A stretch of 64,000 bases of DNA. Source: Planctomycetota bacterium. GTDB taxonomy: Bacteria; Planctomycetota; UBA8742; UBA2392. The notes below the pieces were generated by a model. The model was given only the letters and a program-made list of their open reading frames with translations. It ran no database searches and had not been told where the DNA came from. This document shows positions 53,837-63,131 of this stretch, in pieces (the stretch's first letter is position 1; the number at the start of each line of letters is the position of its first letter). Both the position numbers and the translations under genes were made by a program. The DNA is taken from the NCBI GenBank assembly GCA_019912315.1, contig JAIOJA010000076.1:62001-126000 (forward strand). The letters run 5' to 3'.

Positions 53837-56800
53837 ATGCGCCGTATTGCACTCAGCCTGGTCGTGCTGTCGCTGCTGATCCCGCTGGCCACGAGCCAGG
53901 ACAAACCGGCGGCGACGAACGCGCTGGCGACGATTTACCTCAGCGACAGCATCCGGTCCGGCGATTACGATGCTTACGCCACCGAGCTGATTCGCCTGAT
54001 CGAAACCGACCCGACCACGCCGGCCGCGCGCATCGCCCTTGAGCGGTGCGTTGCCATGGAATCCGAGCTGGCCGACCCGCGCCCGGTGTACGCCATGCTG
54101 CGCAAGCTCGCTAAGCAGGATTTCAAGGGCTGCGGGCCCTGGTCGCCGGAGTACGCGGACGCCTACGTGCGCCTGGCACGGAATTACGACACAACCAGCC
54201 AGTGGCACGCCGTCGCGCAACGCTGGCGCGGCATCACGCAAGCCGCGTACATTGGCCCGTTCACGGACGGCGCGGCGCCCGCCCATGATGACGTCTTCGG
54301 CCCGGAGGTGCTGCTTGACTTCGGCGCCGAGTACGACGGGGCCTATGGACGCGTCAAGTGGCAGGCGGTGCGACACCATGACCCCGTCGGCGCAGAACTG
54401 GACATCCATGACCAGAAGCGCTGGACAGGCTACGGCTACTACGTCGCCACGCAGATTGTCTCGCCCGAACACCGCGCCGCCGTGCTGCTGATTGACGTAA
54501 GCGGCCCGGCCAAAGTCTGGGTCAACGGCGCCCTGGCGGCGGACCTGGACAACCGCGGACAGGACCTGCCGGGCACAAGTGAGCTTGACCTGGCGATCAC
54601 CCAGGGCGTGAACAACCTGGTCGTCAAGATCAGCGCGCTGTCTTCGGTGCAGATGCGCCTGCTGGACAGCGCCGGTCAGCCGCTTGCCGGTGTCGAGGCG
54701 CGCGTACCCAAAGCGGACAGCAAGCCCGTCGTGATGGCGCATGGCGGGGGAATCACGCGCCACGCGCATGTCAACCTGTTCGACGGGCAGGACGCCTTGA
54801 GCCTGCTTGCGGCGGCCGACAACAGCGACATGTACGGGCTGTCCCTTGAATCCGCTGCGCAACGCGACGCCGCTGTGGCGACGCCCGAGGCGGACGCATT
54901 GGTCCGGCTTGAGTTCCTGCGACGGCTGGAAGACAGCCCGCTGCACAGTTTCAGTGACAAGCGCAAGCTGACGCGCGCGATCACAGACGGGCTGCTCGCC
55001 GCCGATCCGGCCCTTGTGCCGGCACTTCTGCTGAAAGCCGAATTGTTGAGCGAGGACGAGCGATTCCGGGACGCCATTGAAGTGCTGGATGCCGCGCTTA
55101 AGCACGCCGCCGGGAAATGGCGTGTGTACCTTGCCAAGGCGGCGGTGTTCAGTGACGCGGGCTGGCAGGCCGAGGAAGCGGCCGCGCTGAAGGCGGCGCT
55201 GAATGATGCTCCGACCGCGCTGCCGGTTCTCAAGCGGGTCTCGGACTACTATGGGACTCTCGGCGCGCTCAACCGCGAAGTCGAGTACGACCGCGCGCGC
55301 CTCGAGCTGCGCCCCGGCGATCCGGATGCCCACATGTCGCTCGCGAACACGCTCGGGCGCATGGGCGACACGGAGGGCGCAGTCAGACATTTCCGCGCGC
55401 TCACCGACGCCGAGCCCGGCAACGACTTTCTGCTGGCGCGCCTTGCAGAGGCGCTGGCGGCCAACGGCAACCTTGACCAGGCGCTGGCGACCTTCGATAC
55501 GCTTGCCGCCTGGAGCGCCCGCCCGGAAGGGCCGTTGATGCAGGGCGCCAAAGTGTGCCTGCAACTCGGTCATGAGGAACGCGCGGCGGGATATCTTGAC
55601 CGCGTGCTGCAGGCCGACCCGGGGCAGCATTCCGCCCGACGCCAGTTGCAGCTCATGCGCAATGAGCCTGAAGATTTCTGGGCCGAGTTTGTGGTCGGCT
55701 GGGAAGAGGCCATGAAGCACGACGTCACCAGCGAGCAGTTTCCGCGGGCGGACAGCGCGGTCGTGCTGGATGAGCTGATTCAGCACGTCTACGCCGACGG
55801 CAGCTCGGTCAGTTACGTTCACATGGTGCGCAAGATCCTGACCCAGGAGGGTGTAGATGCACGCGGCAAGGATCAGATCAGCGGCGAGTTGATCACCGCC
55901 CGCACGATCCAGCCCGACGGCACGGTGCTTGAGCCGATCTCGCAGTCCGGCGGGGCGATCGAATTTCCGGGGCTTTCGCCGGGCGCGTACATTGATGTTG
56001 CCTACCTGGTACGCAGCAGCGGCGGGCCGAAGGGCACCCTGGATGGCGACGCGTTCTTTTTCGTGGACCAGACACTCAATGAGCCGTTCGCGATCAGCCG
56101 CTGGGTAATCACCGCTCCGGCGAGCGTGCCGTTCAACATCGTCTATCACAACCTTTCTGACGACGATCCCGGCGTCAGCATCAGCCGTCATGAACAGCAA
56201 GGCCGCATCGTCCGCAGCTGGGACGTACGCAACCCGCGCCACGTCGAGTACGAACTGTTCATGCCGGCGCCGGCCGAGATCGTCCCCTGGATCGAATGCG
56301 TACAGCCGCGCGACTGGCGTGACCGGGCCCGTATGGCAGCGGCGGACGGGCTGCGCAAGGTCATGCGCACACCGCTGATCGAGCGCCGGGCACTTGAGAT
56401 CACGGCCGGCGCGGCGGACGACGTGGCGAAGGTGCGTGCGATTTACGAGTGGGTGAACCGGACGTTCACAACCGAGGGGGACGCCTGGAACCCGCACCAG
56501 GCTCTGAAAGCCGGCGCCGGCGACCGTGACGAGGTTTTCGTTTCGCTGTGCGCGGCGGCCGGCGTCAACCTGGGCTATGCCTACGTGGACGCCGCCCCGC
56601 CATACAAGCGCCCGCCGCAGGAGCGCGCTTCGCGCCCGCACTGGGCCTACCCGAATGAGGAAGATTTCGAAGAGCTGTTGTACGTGGTGGAGGGCGCCAG
56701 CGGGCGCGAGTTCATCAGTCTCGATGAGCGCATGCGTCCGTTCGGTGAGGTATCTGCCCGCCTGTTCATGGCGCCGGCGGTGGTCTGGCAGGACGGCGAT

Positions 56801-57478
56801 TATGAAATCACGCACCTGCCTGGCGGCGACCGCGAGAAAGACCGCTTCGAGAATCGCGTGCATATCAAGCTGAACGCCGACGGCAGCGCGGGGCTTGAGG
56901 GCAGCATCACCGTGGTTGGTGAGCGCGGCTACGGGATGAAAGAGGCAATGCGCAACGTGCCCTATGACGAGCTTTGCACCGACCTGGAGAAGAGCCTGTC
57001 CGACCACTACAAGGGGTTTGAGGTAAGCGAGTGCCTGTTCCCGCGGATCGGCGACGCGGGCGAGCCGCTGGTGCAGGAGTACACAGGGGCCGTGCGCGAG
57101 ATGGCGAAGCAGGACGGGGCCGGCTTGATGCTTACCCTGCCGGGCGAGAAGATGGGCGTGCTGATGTCCGGGCTGGTGGGTCAGCGCAAGCGCGAGTTTG
57201 ACATCGCGATTGATTTTGACCTGGTGCAGACGGACGAGATCCGCATCAGCCCGCCGGAAGGCTACGCCTTCAAGGAAACTCCCAGAGACCTTGTGTACCC
57301 GACCGCACCGCTGATGTACCAGCTGAAGTTCCGCATGGACGGCGCGGACATGATTGCGGAGCGCAAGCTGGTGCTGGGCCCGGGACGCTTCGGGGTTCAC
57401 GAGTACAACGATCTGGTGGAGCAGATCAAGCGCATCAAGCAGGCGGAAGACTCGACGCTGAAGCTGGTGAGGAAGTAG
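53837..57478 (+). CDS. DUF3857/transglutaminase-like paralogue lacking catalytic Cys
   Basis: This 1213-residue protein has the same layout as its neighbour: signal peptide, TPR-like repeats (about residues 380-590), DUF3857 (about 640-830) and a transglutaminase-fold region. The position of the catalytic Cys is Asp896 (AGDRDEVFV), and no His/Asp partner motif is visible downstream. It is therefore predicted to be catalytically inactive, perhaps a structural or regulatory partner. AAGGAA overlapping the upstream stop is the ribosome-binding site, so the two are translated together. Confidence 0.87.
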   Translation: MRRIALSLVVLSLLIPLATSQDKPAATNALATIYLSDSIRSGDYDAYATELIRLIETDPTTPAARIALERCVAMESELADPRPVYAMLRKLAKQDFKGCGPWSPEYADAYVRLARNYDTTSQWHAVAQRWRGITQAAYIGPFTDGAAPAHDDVFGPEVLLDFGAEYDGAYGRVKWQAVRHHDPVGAELDIHDQKRWTGYGYYVATQIVSPEHRAAVLLIDVSGPAKVWVNGALAADLDNRGQDLPGTSELDLAITQGVNNLVVKISALSSVQMRLLDSAGQPLAGVEARVPKADSKPVVMAHGGGITRHAHVNLFDGQDALSLLAAADNSDMYGLSLESAAQRDAAVATPEADALVRLEFLRRLEDSPLHSFSDKRKLTRAITDGLLAADPALVPALLLKAELLSEDERFRDAIEVLDAALKHAAGKWRVYLAKAAVFSDAGWQAEEAAALKAALNDAPTALPVLKRVSDYYGTLGALNREVEYDRARLELRPGDPDAHMSLANTLGRMGDTEGAVRHFRALTDAEPGNDFLLARLAEALAANGNLDQALATFDTLAAWSARPEGPLMQGAKVCLQLGHEERAAGYLDRVLQADPGQHSARRQLQLMRNEPEDFWAEFVVGWEEAMKHDVTSEQFPRADSAVVLDELIQHVYADGSSVSYVHMVRKILTQEGVDARGKDQISGELITARTIQPDGTVLEPISQSGGAIEFPGLSPGAYIDVAYLVRSSGGPKGTLDGDAFFFVDQTLNEPFAISRWVITAPASVPFNIVYHNLSDDDPGVSISRHEQQGRIVRSWDVRNPRHVEYELFMPAPAEIVPWIECVQPRDWRDRARMAAADGLRKVMRTPLIERRALEITAGAADDVAKVRAIYEWVNRTFTTEGDAWNPHQALKAGAGDRDEVFVSLCAAAGVNLGYAYVDAAPPYKRPPQERASRPHWAYPNEEDFEELLYVVEGASGREFISLDERMRPFGEVSARLFMAPAVVWQDGDYEITHLPGGDREKDRFENRVHIKLNADGSAGLEGSITVVGERGYGMKEAMRNVPYDELCTDLEKSLSDHYKGFEVSECLFPRIGDAGEPLVQEYTGAVREMAKQDGAGLMLTLPGEKMGVLMSGLVGQRKREFDIAIDFDLVQTDEIRISPPEGYAFKETPRDLVYPTAPLMYQLKFRMDGADMIAERKLVLGPGRFGVHEYNDLVEQIKRIKQAEDSTLKLVRK

Positions 57479-57545
57479 GGCTTGGGAAACCAGCATTTCC
57501 ATGCCTTATGCCCCGGGCCGCATATTGACCCGTCAAGACTCGGGA

Positions 57546-57573
57546 TTGTTTGCGCCGCGCCAGGCGTTATACT
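57546..57573 (+). promoter_or_regulatory. Predicted ssrA promoter
   Basis: TTGTTT (57546-57551) and TATACT (57568-57573) are separated by 16 bases, a sigma70-like pair, 20 bases upstream of the tmRNA 5' end. The -10 box matches consensus in five of six positions. Confidence 0.5.
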
Positions 57574-57593
57574 GCTGGTGATCTTTGAAAACT

Positions 57594-57950
57594 GGGGGTG
57601 ATCGGTTTCGACCGTTGGGTTGTACGGTGGGGAAGCGTGTCGAGGATGTCAGTGACCTCGTAAATCGTCTGGCAAAAACACAAATGCTGATAACAACAGC
57701 TACGCTCTCGCAGCCTAAATAGTGCTCCGAGCGTGCTGCGCACAGTGCCTGAGGGTGCGCAGAGCGAAATTCTATCAGGCTGGTGCGAAGGCTGTGTCTC
57801 AGGGCCAAGCACGAGAAAATGCTGAGGCTCGCCGATCCGGAGCGCGTTCGCACGCGCCGGTGAAGCTAACTTCAAACAGCGAACTACACACGTAGATGCC
57901 TTATCGATCTGCTTAGCGGCACGCGGGTTCGATTCCCGCCACCTCCACCA
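57594..57950 (+). ncRNA. ssrA: tmRNA (ssrA)
   Basis: The 357-base gene begins GGGGGTGATCGGTTTCGACC and ends GGTTCGATTCCCGCC-ACCTCC-ACCA. The 5' GGGGGTG pairs with CACCTCC to close the acceptor stem, and the CCA is encoded. The tag frame runs from GGC at 57671 to TAA at 57716 and encodes GKNTNADNNSYALAA, ending in the ALAA degron. The resume codon is Gly rather than the more common Ala. tmRNA rescues ribosomes stalled on broken mRNAs and tags the product for proteolysis. No smpB is in the window. Confidence 0.98.
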
Positions 57951-57958
57951 TTCGATTG

Positions 57959-57998
57959 GCGCGGGCGTCCATACATCATGGACGCCCGCGCTTGCTTT
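57959..57998 (+). terminator. Terminator after ssrA
   Basis: A perfect 14-bp stem GCGCGGGCGTCCAT/ATGGACGCCCGCGC with a 5-base loop is followed by TTGCTTT. It begins 9 bases after the CCA. The remaining bases to 58210 show no gene. Confidence 0.88.
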
Positions 57999-58210
57999 GC
58001 CCGACCTGCGACCCGGACGGCAACCGGTTCCAACTGCCAATCCCCCGCCCCCGTCTGTAGAGTGCGTCCACGGGCTGCAAGGTCATCTAGTCTTTCAAGT
58101 GGAAGACGAAGGGTGACCGCGCCGAATGGACGACCGCAAATGCTGGACCGGACCTATGCACTTCCGCTGAAAGTGAAGACGGGTAGCGCGCAACAACATC
58201 TGGGGGACTC

Positions 58211-59611
58211 ATGCGAACTCTGCTTCTGGTACCCGTGCTGCTGCTCATTGCTGCATGCGCCGGTGAAGACGACGGCAGCTCAAGCAGCAAAGGTATTCCC
58301 GGGGTAAGCGGATTCACTGCCTCGCAGGGCGATACCTTGCTGACCCTTTCGTGGACCAACCCGACATTCGCAGATTTCGCCGGTGTCGAAGTTCGCCGCG
58401 ACACAGTCGCTGCACCGGTTCTGGTTACCGACGGCGTGTCGATCTACGTCGGTGTTGGCTTCGGCGCCACGGACTCCGGGCTGACCAACGGCGTGCGCTA
58501 CTTTTACACCGCGTTTGTCCAGGACTCTGCAGGCAAGTACTCGGCCGGTGTCTCAATCAGCGCCGTTCCAAACCCGAGCGGGTCGGTCCAGATCACCTTC
58601 GCGGGTGTGGGCGGCGGGGGTGGCAGCCACGGCATCTTTGACCCGTCTCTTGCCGCGGACCCGGCCACCGGACGTATATGGATGAGCTACTCCGAAGTGC
58701 TCGACTCCGTCATGTGGCCCGGCCAGAACGCATTGATCCAGACGCGCCTCGCGTATTCCGACGATTCCGGACTTAGCTGGACGGATACCGGCACAGTTCT
58801 GAATCCCGCCCAGGATATCACGTTGCCCGTGGCGGCACCGAACAACGCGGGTACATGGGTCAACGAAGTGTCAACGTTAGTGCGCGACCCCAACGCGCCC
58901 GCCGCCGAGCGCTGGAAACTGATGTGGCACCACTACCTCACGATCAACGGCGTGCGCGCCTTCGACCACGGGTGGATTGCCATGCGCAGTGCACCGGACC
59001 CCGCTGGCGTCTGGTCGCCCGAGCGCAAGCTGTTCGTCGGATCGCTGTACAACACCGCGGACAACGCCATCATCGGACCGCCGGAAGTGCAACTTGATCA
59101 GTTGCACGCGGACCTGAACAGCGCACTGGTCTTCAGTGAGCCCGGGTTGCTAGTGAACGCTAGCGGGTTGCACGTCAGTATGCTTGCCGCAGATGGCACC
59201 ACTGCGGCCGGCCGGGTGGTGCTTGTACGTCTGCCGACGGGCGGGGCAACATGGCAGTATCGAGGCTCATTCATGGTGAACGCTACCGACGGCCCGGCAC
59301 TCGGTTGTGACGGGTTGTCCGCTCCCGCGCTTTACGAACAGGAGGGGGCCTACAGCCTGATAGCTACACCGCAGACGAACAGCTTTTATGAAGGTACGCT
59401 TCTGTTCCGCATCACTGACTTGAGTACGGCCAGTATCGCGCGCCTCGGCGGCGTGCCGCAGACCTTCTTCACACACTTCGGCACCAGTGGCAGCTTTAAC
59501 GGCGCGTCGGCCTACGTCCCGGAAGCTACGGCCAGCGGTCTGATCTACTGCGAGGCACAGGCGACCGCGCCCATCGTCTTCGAGATGTACGCAAGCCGTC
59601 GCAACCCGTGA
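58211..59611 (+). CDS. Lipoprotein with FN3-like and sialidase-like regions
   Basis: This 466-residue protein has a lipobox (LLLIAAC) and an acidic Ser-rich spacer. A fibronectin type III-like domain spans about residues 30-115 (VSGFTASQGDTLLTLSW, GVRYFYTAFVQDSAG). The rest resembles a beta-propeller with BNR/Asp-box-like repeats (YSDDSGLSWTDTG, WVNEVSTLVRD). It may be a glycan-related surface protein; the catalytic residues of sialidases are not evident. It stands downstream of ssrA. Confidence 0.7.
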   Translation: MRTLLLVPVLLLIAACAGEDDGSSSSKGIPGVSGFTASQGDTLLTLSWTNPTFADFAGVEVRRDTVAAPVLVTDGVSIYVGVGFGATDSGLTNGVRYFYTAFVQDSAGKYSAGVSISAVPNPSGSVQITFAGVGGGGGSHGIFDPSLAADPATGRIWMSYSEVLDSVMWPGQNALIQTRLAYSDDSGLSWTDTGTVLNPAQDITLPVAAPNNAGTWVNEVSTLVRDPNAPAAERWKLMWHHYLTINGVRAFDHGWIAMRSAPDPAGVWSPERKLFVGSLYNTADNAIIGPPEVQLDQLHADLNSALVFSEPGLLVNASGLHVSMLAADGTTAAGRVVLVRLPTGGATWQYRGSFMVNATDGPALGCDGLSAPALYEQEGAYSLIATPQTNSFYEGTLLFRITDLSTASIARLGGVPQTFFTHFGTSGSFNGASAYVPEATASGLIYCEAQATAPIVFEMYASRRNP

Positions 59612-59642
59612 CGGCGCGCGCGGGGGATTGCATACTCCGCCC

Positions 59643-60029
59643 ATGGATCGACAACGCGTGACATCGGGGTCTCCCTGGGAAGAAAAGTTCGGTTACCGCC
59701 GTGCCATTCGCGCCGGCAACATCGTGCATGTGTCCGGCACCGCGCCGGTCGGCGATGACGGCAACACCTTCGCGCCGTCTGACCCGTACGCTCAGGCCAG
59801 GCGCTGCTTCGAGATCGCCCTGAAGGCGGCATCCGAGCTCGGCGCCGAGGCCAGCCACGTTGTCCGCACCCGCATGTACGTAACGGATATTCGCCACGCC
59901 GATGATTTTGGGCGCGCGCACGGCGAGTTCTTCCGCGACCACCCGCCGGCCTCCACCATGATTGAGGTCCGCAAGTTGATCCTGCCCGACATGCTGATCG
60001 AGGTTGAAATCGAGGCCGTGATTCCATGA
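59643..60029 (+). CDS. RidA family protein
   Basis: From ATG 59643 this 128-residue protein has the RidA/YjgF fold: VHVSGTAPVGDDGN, the DPYAQARRCFEIALKAASELGA helix, the substrate-binding Arg region RTRMYVTDI, and STMIEVRKLILPDMLIEVEIEAV near the C-terminus. RidA enzymes hydrolyse reactive enamine/imine intermediates; this subfamily is not certain. Its stop overlaps the HAD gene start by 4 bases. Confidence 0.9.
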   Translation: MDRQRVTSGSPWEEKFGYRRAIRAGNIVHVSGTAPVGDDGNTFAPSDPYAQARRCFEIALKAASELGAEASHVVRTRMYVTDIRHADDFGRAHGEFFRDHPPASTMIEVRKLILPDMLIEVEIEAVIP

Positions 60030-60634
60030 AGCCGCTCAAGGGTATTCTGATGGACGCGGGCGGAGTGCTGTGCCGTCTGCATGAGGACAAGGTCTATTCG
60101 GCCTGGGAAGCCAAGACCGGGCTGTCCGCCGAAACTCTGCGCACGGAGTTGTATGACCGGGGATTGAAGGACGAGTTTGACCGGGGGCTGAAACACCCGG
60201 CCGGCGTGGCGCTGTTTTTGAAGTACCGTTTCGAGATCGAGTTGACGCGTCAAGACTGGGCTGACATCTGGAATCTGGCCATCAGCATGGACGCCGAAAT
60301 GGATGCGCTGGCGCGCGGGCTGGCGGCCATGTTGCCGACGGCGCTTGCAAGCACGACGGACCCGCTGCATCACGCCAAAATGCGCGACGAGCTGACGTGC
60401 CTGGAGTTGTTTCGCGGCCAGGGCGTGAGTTACGAGTTTGGCGAGATCAAACCGGAGCCGGGCTTTTACCGGAGGGCGCTGGAGAAGCTCGGCACGCCAG
60501 CAGGGGAGACGCTGTTCATTGACGACCTTGAACAGAATGTGGAAGGCGCGTCCGAGGCCGGCCTGATCGCGATTCGGTTCACGGGGATCGGCAGGTTGAA
60601 AGAAGACCTCGCCCGTTTCGGATTGCTGGTGTAG
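60026..60634 (+). CDS. HAD-like hydrolase
   Basis: This 202-residue HAD-IA-like protein has GILMDAGGVLCRL (nucleophile Asp), TALASTTD (motif II), FGEIKPEPGFYRRAL (Lys) and LFIDDLEQNVEGA (acidic motif). It is coupled to the RidA gene by a 4-base overlap, which suggests shared metabolite repair or catabolism. The substrate is unknown. Confidence 0.88.
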   Translation: MKPLKGILMDAGGVLCRLHEDKVYSAWEAKTGLSAETLRTELYDRGLKDEFDRGLKHPAGVALFLKYRFEIELTRQDWADIWNLAISMDAEMDALARGLAAMLPTALASTTDPLHHAKMRDELTCLELFRGQGVSYEFGEIKPEPGFYRRALEKLGTPAGETLFIDDLEQNVEGASEAGLIAIRFTGIGRLKEDLARFGLLV

Positions 60635-60684
60635 GGCCCGCCTCGCTACAAACAAGCTCCCTGTCATCCCCGCCGGGAATTCCG

Positions 60685-61129
60685 ATGCACCGCTGGATCG
60701 TGCTGACCATTGCCGCCCTGTGCGCAGTGTTTTTCGTCAAACCGGTTTCTTCCAACCGCACGGAGAGCGAAGAGCCGGACGAATACTGGAAGACCTACTC
60801 GCTGGAAGGAATTCCCTTTCAAGGACAAGAAGATGACGGCAGCATGCTCCCGCGCCCAGTACCTGTGTTCGGCAGAACTGGTGCATTTTCCTCGGAAGAA
60901 TCACCGGTCATTATCTATCCGGTGGATTGGCATCCTGGCGCAGGCAGCCGAAGCCTCGGATGGTTTGAGACTGCCCGAGATTGACGTGAATACGGAGTCC
61001 GCGTCAGTACCCACGGCACATTTGCGAATCAGCGTCGACCTCAAGCCGGGAGAGGAAACCAACGCAATCGGTACCTACCCGGGCGATGAATCAAAACGCC
61101 TGGTGCTTGTGGTGGAACGCGTGAGGTAG
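60685..61129 (+). pseudogene. Frameshifted small exported protein
   Basis: The first frame (60685-60984) encodes a signal peptide (MHRWIVLTIAALCAVFF) and about 75 residues. The overlapping frame ending at 61129 carries a coding-like C-terminal stretch (VPTAHLRISVDLKPGEETN and ending LVLVVERVR). A single frameshift at about 60940-60980 would join them. I do not recognise the product. It could be a broken gene, a sequencing error or two unrelated ORFs. Confidence 0.45.
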
Positions 61130-61139
61130 CGGTGGGAAT

Positions 61140-62411
61140 TTAGTCCGGCTGGTGCTCGGCCATGGCTTCGATGCTTTCGCGCACCAACCGCTTGAACTGC
61201 TCCAGCGCTTCCGGGTCTTCGTCGAAACGTTCCTCGAACTTCTGGATCATCTCAAGCATCTGCACCGGGATGTCCGCTTCCGTCGTGCCCTCGGCAAGGA
61301 TCCCGGCGATGGCGCCCCAGGCGTCGCGCTGGGCGGGTGTGGCTTCCTCGATGAAGTTATACTTCAGCAAAAAGCGCAGCATGTAGGCAGAGGCCGCTCG
61401 CTCAGCCGGGCGTGACAGCACGCCGCGCAGCAGACGGTCGAACTGCTGCCAGTGCTCCGTCGGAATGCTGTTGTACTCAGCACCGAGGATACGCTTGAGC
61501 TCTTCCTTGATGGCATCGGCGCGGCCGCGAATCGCCCAGTCGTCGAGACGCTGTATTTCGCAAGGCTCAACCAGAATGCCATCGCTGCCGATCAGCGCGC
61601 ACTCGCGATACTTGAGAGAAACTTCGCCGAGGTTCATGCCGCCGTGGCTCGGGATCGCGCGATAGCCCTGCGGGGTGCGATGCAACATCACGCCGCCGCG
61701 CACGTTCATGCGCACGTCGCCGACGCGCCCGCGAAAGCCGTTGCTGCTTTCAAGATACACGTCGCCGTCCACGGGCTCGATGTCCGCAAAGCCGTCCGCG
61801 TCGACATCAGCAAGGCGCGCACGCGAGCCCGGCGACAGCACGGCCGTTCCGCCGCCTACTTCAATGACGGCATGGGTGTCTGCCGGCGCGGCAATCTCCG
61901 CGGGAAGCTTCACGTCGCCCTGAAAGCGGCGCGTGCGCTGCCCGGCCAACTCAAGCTCGCCGTCGCTGTAAACCAGTACATTGGCTTTAGGGCCGGCGTA
62001 AGGCGTGTCCTCAGGGACAGCCGGACCGACACCCTGGCCACCGGGCTGGGGGTTGCCGGCGATCGGTGTGTAGCCGGTGCCGCCGTTGTTGGTAACCAGC
62101 GCGGCAAACAGAACGCCGAACACCAGCACAGCCGCGGCAGCCGCCGCCCAATGCTGCCACCCGCGCGGTGCCAGGCGAATCACCGGTGCGTCGTCGGGAA
62201 GGGCCGCCAGAATTCCGGATGCAAAGCCGTGCGGCAGACGCGCCTCGGCCAGCAGAGACACACTGTTGTGAACGCGCTCAAGCTCGGCGTGCAACTCACG
62301 CAGCCCGGCGTCATTCGCCAGGGCGTCATCGAGGCGCGCTTGCTCACCGGCGCTGAGGTCGCCGTCGAAATGGCGCGAGGCCAGTAGTTCCAGTTGTTCA
62401 CGGTCTGACAT
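61140..62411 (-). CDS. Anti-sigma-like protein with FecR-type domain
   Basis: From ATG 62411 this 423-residue protein starts with a short zf-HC2-like region without the Cys ligands (LASRHFDGDLSAGEQARLDDAL), a membrane helix at about residues 89-107 (AAAAAVLVFGVLFAALV), then a FecR-like beta domain (IEVGGGTAVLSPGSRARL, MNVRGG) and a helical C-terminal tail. It lies 32 bases downstream of an ECF sigma gene, so it is likely a membrane-bound regulator of that factor. Confidence 0.8.
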   Translation of the reverse strand: MSDREQLELLASRHFDGDLSAGEQARLDDALANDAGLRELHAELERVHNSVSLLAEARLPHGFASGILAALPDDAPVIRLAPRGWQHWAAAAAAVLVFGVLFAALVTNNGGTGYTPIAGNPQPGGQGVGPAVPEDTPYAGPKANVLVYSDGELELAGQRTRRFQGDVKLPAEIAAPADTHAVIEVGGGTAVLSPGSRARLADVDADGFADIEPVDGDVYLESSNGFRGRVGDVRMNVRGGVMLHRTPQGYRAIPSHGGMNLGEVSLKYRECALIGSDGILVEPCEIQRLDDWAIRGRADAIKEELKRILGAEYNSIPTEHWQQFDRLLRGVLSRPAERAASAYMLRFLLKYNFIEEATPAQRDAWGAIAGILAEGTTEADIPVQMLEMIQKFEERFDEDPEALEQFKRLVRESIEAMAEHQPD

Positions 62412-62443
62412 GACGGCACCCAAAGTGTTGCGTGTATCCGCCC

Positions 62444-62995
62444 CTAGTCATCGCCGGGGGCAAAAGCTTTCAGCTTTTCTGCCAGAGCCTTGCGCGCGCG
62501 CAGCAGAATCATGTGTACCGCGCCCTCGCTGACCCCTAATTCGCGCCCGATTGCCCGCCCGCGCTGCTTGTCAAAGTAGTGCATGTGCAGCGCCGTGCGG
62601 TAGTTTTCGGGCAACTCGTCAATCGCGCCTCTAACGGCCATCAGTGTCTCGACGTTGGCCATTCCTTCCAAACCGCCTTCGCGCCCGTCTTCGGCGCCCG
62701 CCAACAGGTCGATATTGGCGATTTCTTTCTTCCGTCGTCGCAACAGGTTCAGGGCGATGCCGATGACCCAGCTGCGGAAACTTCCTTCCTTTTCGAGCTT
62801 TTCCAGCGTCGTATAGGCCGTGATAAACGCGTCCTGTACAACTTCCTGGGCCTTTTCCGGGTCGCGGCAGCGTCCCAGGATGTAGGCGTAAATGCCTTCC
62901 TGGTAGCGATTTACGAGAACCGTAAAGGCTTCCTTGTCGCCGGATCGCGCGCTGACAACCAGCGTTGAGGTTTCTGTCTGCGATCCGTCTGACAT
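62444..62995 (-). CDS. ECF-type RNA polymerase sigma factor
   Basis: This 183-residue protein has region 2 (FTVLVNRYQEGIYAYILGR, AQEVVQDAFITAYTTLEKL, FRSWVIGIALNLLRRRKKE) and region 4 (IDELPENYRTALHMHYFDK, IGRELGVSEGAVHMILLRARKALAEKL), the ECF arrangement without regions 1 and 3. It is followed by the FecR-like gene. Probably responds to envelope or metal signals; the stimulus is unknown. Confidence 0.93.
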   Translation of the reverse strand: MSDGSQTETSTLVVSARSGDKEAFTVLVNRYQEGIYAYILGRCRDPEKAQEVVQDAFITAYTTLEKLEKEGSFRSWVIGIALNLLRRRKKEIANIDLLAGAEDGREGGLEGMANVETLMAVRGAIDELPENYRTALHMHYFDKQRGRAIGRELGVSEGAVHMILLRARKALAEKLKAFAPGDD

Positions 62996-63131
62996 TGCCC
63001 GTACCTAGTGAATTTCAACGCGCGAACTCTCACGCGAATTCGCCCGTCTCATGAGTGTTGTGGGTTCTACCAGCGCGAGCGCCGCGCGAAAACACAGGTA
63101 TGACCCGCGCGTCGCCGGTTCGCGGGTGCGC

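Noticed and set aside
53756..57502. Very long antisense frame (about 1248 residues) opposite the second DUF3857 gene
   Set aside because: High-GC codon bias leaves the opposite frame open. The plus-strand protein has recognisable domains, a signal peptide and a ribosome-binding site.
57594..57950. Short ORFs within the tmRNA region
   Set aside because: The region is explained by ssrA. The only translated part is the tag frame.
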